Assembly (NCBI GenBank): GCA_964413845.1 | Contig: CAYPTJ010000002.1 | Location: 1 to 14,446, forward strand | Origin: CAYPTJ01 sp964413845 | GTDB taxonomy: Bacteria; Patescibacteriota; WWE3; 9FT-COMBO-53-11 | Reading direction: 5' to 3' | Length of the DNA stretch: 14,446 bases | In this document: piece after piece, positions 12,908 to 14,446 of the stretch | Position numbering within the stretch: the stretch's first letter is position 1 | How the letters are laid out: each line of letters opens with the position of its first letter | The notes under the pieces: generated by a model | Databases searched by the model: none | What the model was told of the DNA's origin: nothing | Seen by the model: only the letters and a program-made list of their open reading frames with translations | Made by a program: the position numbers and the translations under genes

Positions 12908-13507
12908 ATGACACCAAAAATTATTTTCAAATACTCGCCGGTTTACGACCAAAATTGGAAAGAATGGATTAAAATTTACAAAAGAAAAACCGGCAAATAC
13001 CCCACCACAAATCAAATTCTAAGCTACATAAAAAAGGTAGAAAAGCTTTGGAGAAAAGACGAAAAGAAAATTCTTGAAGAACTCTCTAATGTAACAGGTT
13101 TAAAGTGGAGATCTGAATTCATTTATTGTTATGTGGTTGGTAGATGTATTCCTTTTTCCGATCCTTTGACTCTGCCAGTTTATGATAAATATCCTGATGA
13201 CTTCATTGATACATTAATTCACGAGTTGATTCATCAACTGTTTATCCAAAAGGGAAATAAGAAAAAGACAGAAAAAGCGTGGAACTATATCGACAGAAAA
13301 TACAAAGAAGAATCGCACAAAACAAGAATACATATCCCCCTTCATGCAATACATTCACACATGTATCTGAAATCCTTTAACGAAAAGAGACTTAATCGAG
13401 ATATAAGATTGATAAGTCACCTGCCAGATTATAAAAAAGCATGGGAGATTGTACAAAAGGAGGGATATCAAAAAATAATCAAAGAATTTACAAAAAGAGT
13501 AAAATAA
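12908..13507 (+). CDS. Small HExxH zincin-like protein of unknown function
   Basis: 199 aa, Lys-rich and encoded by clearly more AT-rich DNA than the surroundings. HELIH at residues 105-109, within DTLIHELIHQL, matches the zinc-protease HExxH motif: two His ligands plus a catalytic Glu. A His-rich stretch about 40 residues later (HIPLHAIHSHMYL) could supply the third ligand. There is no signal peptide, so it is probably cytoplasmic. I do not recognise the family; toxin-like or host-interaction peptidases of this size exist, but nothing here proves such a role. The ATG at 12908 was preferred to an upstream TTG, which would run through the direct repeat. The stop abuts the second attC-like site. 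Confidence 0.65.
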   Translation: MTPKIIFKYSPVYDQNWKEWIKIYKRKTGKYPTTNQILSYIKKVEKLWRKDEKKILEELSNVTGLKWRSEFIYCYVVGRCIPFSDPLTLPVYDKYPDDFIDTLIHELIHQLFIQKGNKKKTEKAWNYIDRKYKEESHKTRIHIPLHAIHSHMYLKSFNEKRLNRDIRLISHLPDYKKAWEIVQKEGYQKIIKEFTKRVK

Positions 13508-13568
13508 TTTTCGGCGGGCTGCGGGGCAACGCTTCGCGGCAAACTTCGTAAAATCCGATATGTTATAT
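13504..13568 (+). repeat. attC-like recombination site 2 (degenerate)
   Basis: It shares the 3' half of site 1: CTTCGCGGCAAACTTCG, then ATCCG, a short spacer and GTTATAT-GA (site 1: ATCCG, spacer, GTTAGAT-GA). ATAA (13504-13507) pairs with TTAT (13563-13566), and TCGG (13511-13514) with CCGA. The inverse core reads ATAAT, not the expected ...AAC, so the site is weaker or decayed. Confidence 0.4.
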
Positions 13569-13582
13569 GAAAAAGGGGACGG

Positions 13583-14446
13583 TTAACCTTTGATGTTGCC
13601 AATAGGGACAAAGCTGGCAACCTTCTTTGAAAGACCAGCTTGGTGGGTTACTTCAACCACCTCGGAGATATCTTTGTAGGCGATCCCTGCCTCCTCCGCC
13701 AGTCCTGGCATTGAGCTTGAGCGAACATAAATGCCGTGTTCTTTCATCTCTTTTTGCAGCTTCTCACCTCTGACCCTTCTTTTCGCCTCCGCCCGGCTCA
13801 TCGTTCGCCCACTCCCGTGGGCAGTTGAGCCGAAGGAGAGTTTCATTGCTTCCTTAGTCCCAAGCATAAGGTAGGATTCTGTTTCCATTGATCCTCCGAT
13901 GATCACTGGTTGGTCTGGAAAACTTCTCGTTGCTCCCTTTCGGTGTACCACGAGCTGGCGCATTGCTGGAACAGTATGCTGTTCCAGCTTCGCGATGTTA
14001 TGGGCAACATCATAAATTAGCTGCATCCTTAGCTCTTCGGCGCTTTTCCCGAAGGACTGGGCAAAAGCTTCCCGGACCCGATGCATAATTACTTGCCGGT
14101 TGGCGAAGGCGAGATTGACGGCGCAGGCCATTGCCCCAAAATAGGCTTGGCCCTCAGGAGAGTTAAAAGGGGCGGCGGCAAGCTGAGGATCGGGAACGGC
14201 AATCTTATACTTGGGCATCGTTTCCTCAAAAATCTTTAGGTAGTCGGTGGCAACCTGATGACCAAAGCCACGGGAGCCGCAGTGAATCATTACCATAACC
14301 TGACCAACTTTTGTAATCCCCATTTTGGAAGCGGTTGGGGGATCAAAGATCTCCTTTACAACTTGAATTTCCAGATAGTGATTTCCTGATCCTAACGTCC
14401 CAACCTGGTCTCTTCCTCTTTCTATCGCTCGCTTGGAGATCATCTC
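13583..14446 (-). CDS. rtcB: RtcB RNA-splicing ligase, C-terminal part (5' end outside window)
   Basis: The last ~287 residues of RtcB, the GTP/Mn-dependent ligase joining 2',3'-cyclic phosphate or 3'-phosphate ends to 5'-OH RNA in tRNA or RNA repair. Visible family motifs are GTLGSGNHYLEI, HCGSRGFGHQ, VHRKGATRSFP (containing the His that carries GMP), GSMETESYLMLG, STAHGSGRTMSR and the C-terminal FVPIGNIKG. The Mn-binding Cys and Asp of the N-terminal half lie beyond the window edge. The gene continues past 14446. A decayed copy of its 3' end lies about 2.2 kb downstream. Confidence 0.96.
   Translation of the reverse strand, partial: EMISKRAIERGRDQVGTLGSGNHYLEIQVVKEIFDPPTASKMGITKVGQVMVMIHCGSRGFGHQVATDYLKIFEETMPKYKIAVPDPQLAAAPFNSPEGQAYFGAMACAVNLAFANRQVIMHRVREAFAQSFGKSAEELRMQLIYDVAHNIAKLEQHTVPAMRQLVVHRKGATRSFPDQPVIIGGSMETESYLMLGTKEAMKLSFGSTAHGSGRTMSRAEAKRRVRGEKLQKEMKEHGIYVRSSSMPGLAEEAGIAYKDISEVVEVTHQAGLSKKVASFVPIGNIKG

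Larger units (their letters stand above)
11219..13582. mobile_element. Accessory insertion beside rtcB: two cassette-like units
   Basis: The block is bounded on the left by the rtcB 3' relic and on the right by the intact rtcB 3' end. It holds two plus-strand genes with no obvious metabolic link to the surroundings, the second distinctly AT-rich. Each gene is followed by an imperfect palindrome with GTTRRRY-like ends. Predicted units are 11477-12739 and 12740-13562, one gene each. No integrase, transposase or recombinase is present in the window, so if this is an integron product it is an array lacking the integrase. Confidence 0.5.

Noticed and set aside
11219..13582. Insertion sequence or CRISPR array
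   Set aside because: No transposase, no terminal inverted repeats bounding the block, and only two repeat copies with large unequal spacing.

Overview
The window is a compact, roughly mid-GC bacterial segment: tightly packed or overlapping genes, small single-domain proteins, and tRNAs with encoded CCA. Together these suggest a small-genome bacterium, possibly of the candidate phyla radiation (Patescibacteria). That placement is inference; nothing here is a definitive taxonomic marker.

Layout. 1-393: a reverse-strand tRNA-Gln(CUG) with a tRNA-like duplicated 5' end beside it. 355-4715: an iron-sulfur assembly operon, rrf2/iscR-like regulator - sufC - sufB - sufS - sufU - monocluster ferredoxin, with no sufD. 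An inverted repeat lies between the -35 and -10 of the operon promoter. A 13-codon mini-ORF then bridges to a saccharopine-dehydrogenase-like gene (4753-5988). 6018-6092: tRNA-Glu(CUC), followed by strong hairpins and a clear sigma70-type promoter for greA. 6257-10694: greA, lysS, serS, a spermidine-synthase-fold methyltransferase-like gene and a PAP2 phosphatase, the last three with overlapping ends. 10696-11199: a convergent YkuK/DUF458 gene.

11219-13582 is accessory. It starts with a decayed copy of the 3' end of rtcB (frameshift plus in-frame insertion). It then holds two single-gene units: a membrane-anchored alpha/beta hydrolase and a small HELIH zincin-like protein. Each unit ends in an imperfect palindrome resembling an integron attC site. 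The inverse core of the first palindrome, TGCTAAC, is the exact reverse complement of GTTAGCA at the predicted start of the same unit, as expected for an excisable integron cassette. A ~62-bp direct repeat lies upstream of each gene. The intact rtcB (13583 to the window end, 5' end missing) follows on the reverse strand. The simplest reading is a small integrase-less cassette array inserted between rtcB and the DUF458 gene, with duplication of the rtcB 3' end.

The core genes serve Fe-S cluster assembly, transcript-cleavage rescue of RNA polymerase, Lys/Ser tRNA charging, envelope lipid-phosphate recycling and RNA ligation. The cassette-like block is the most unusual part.
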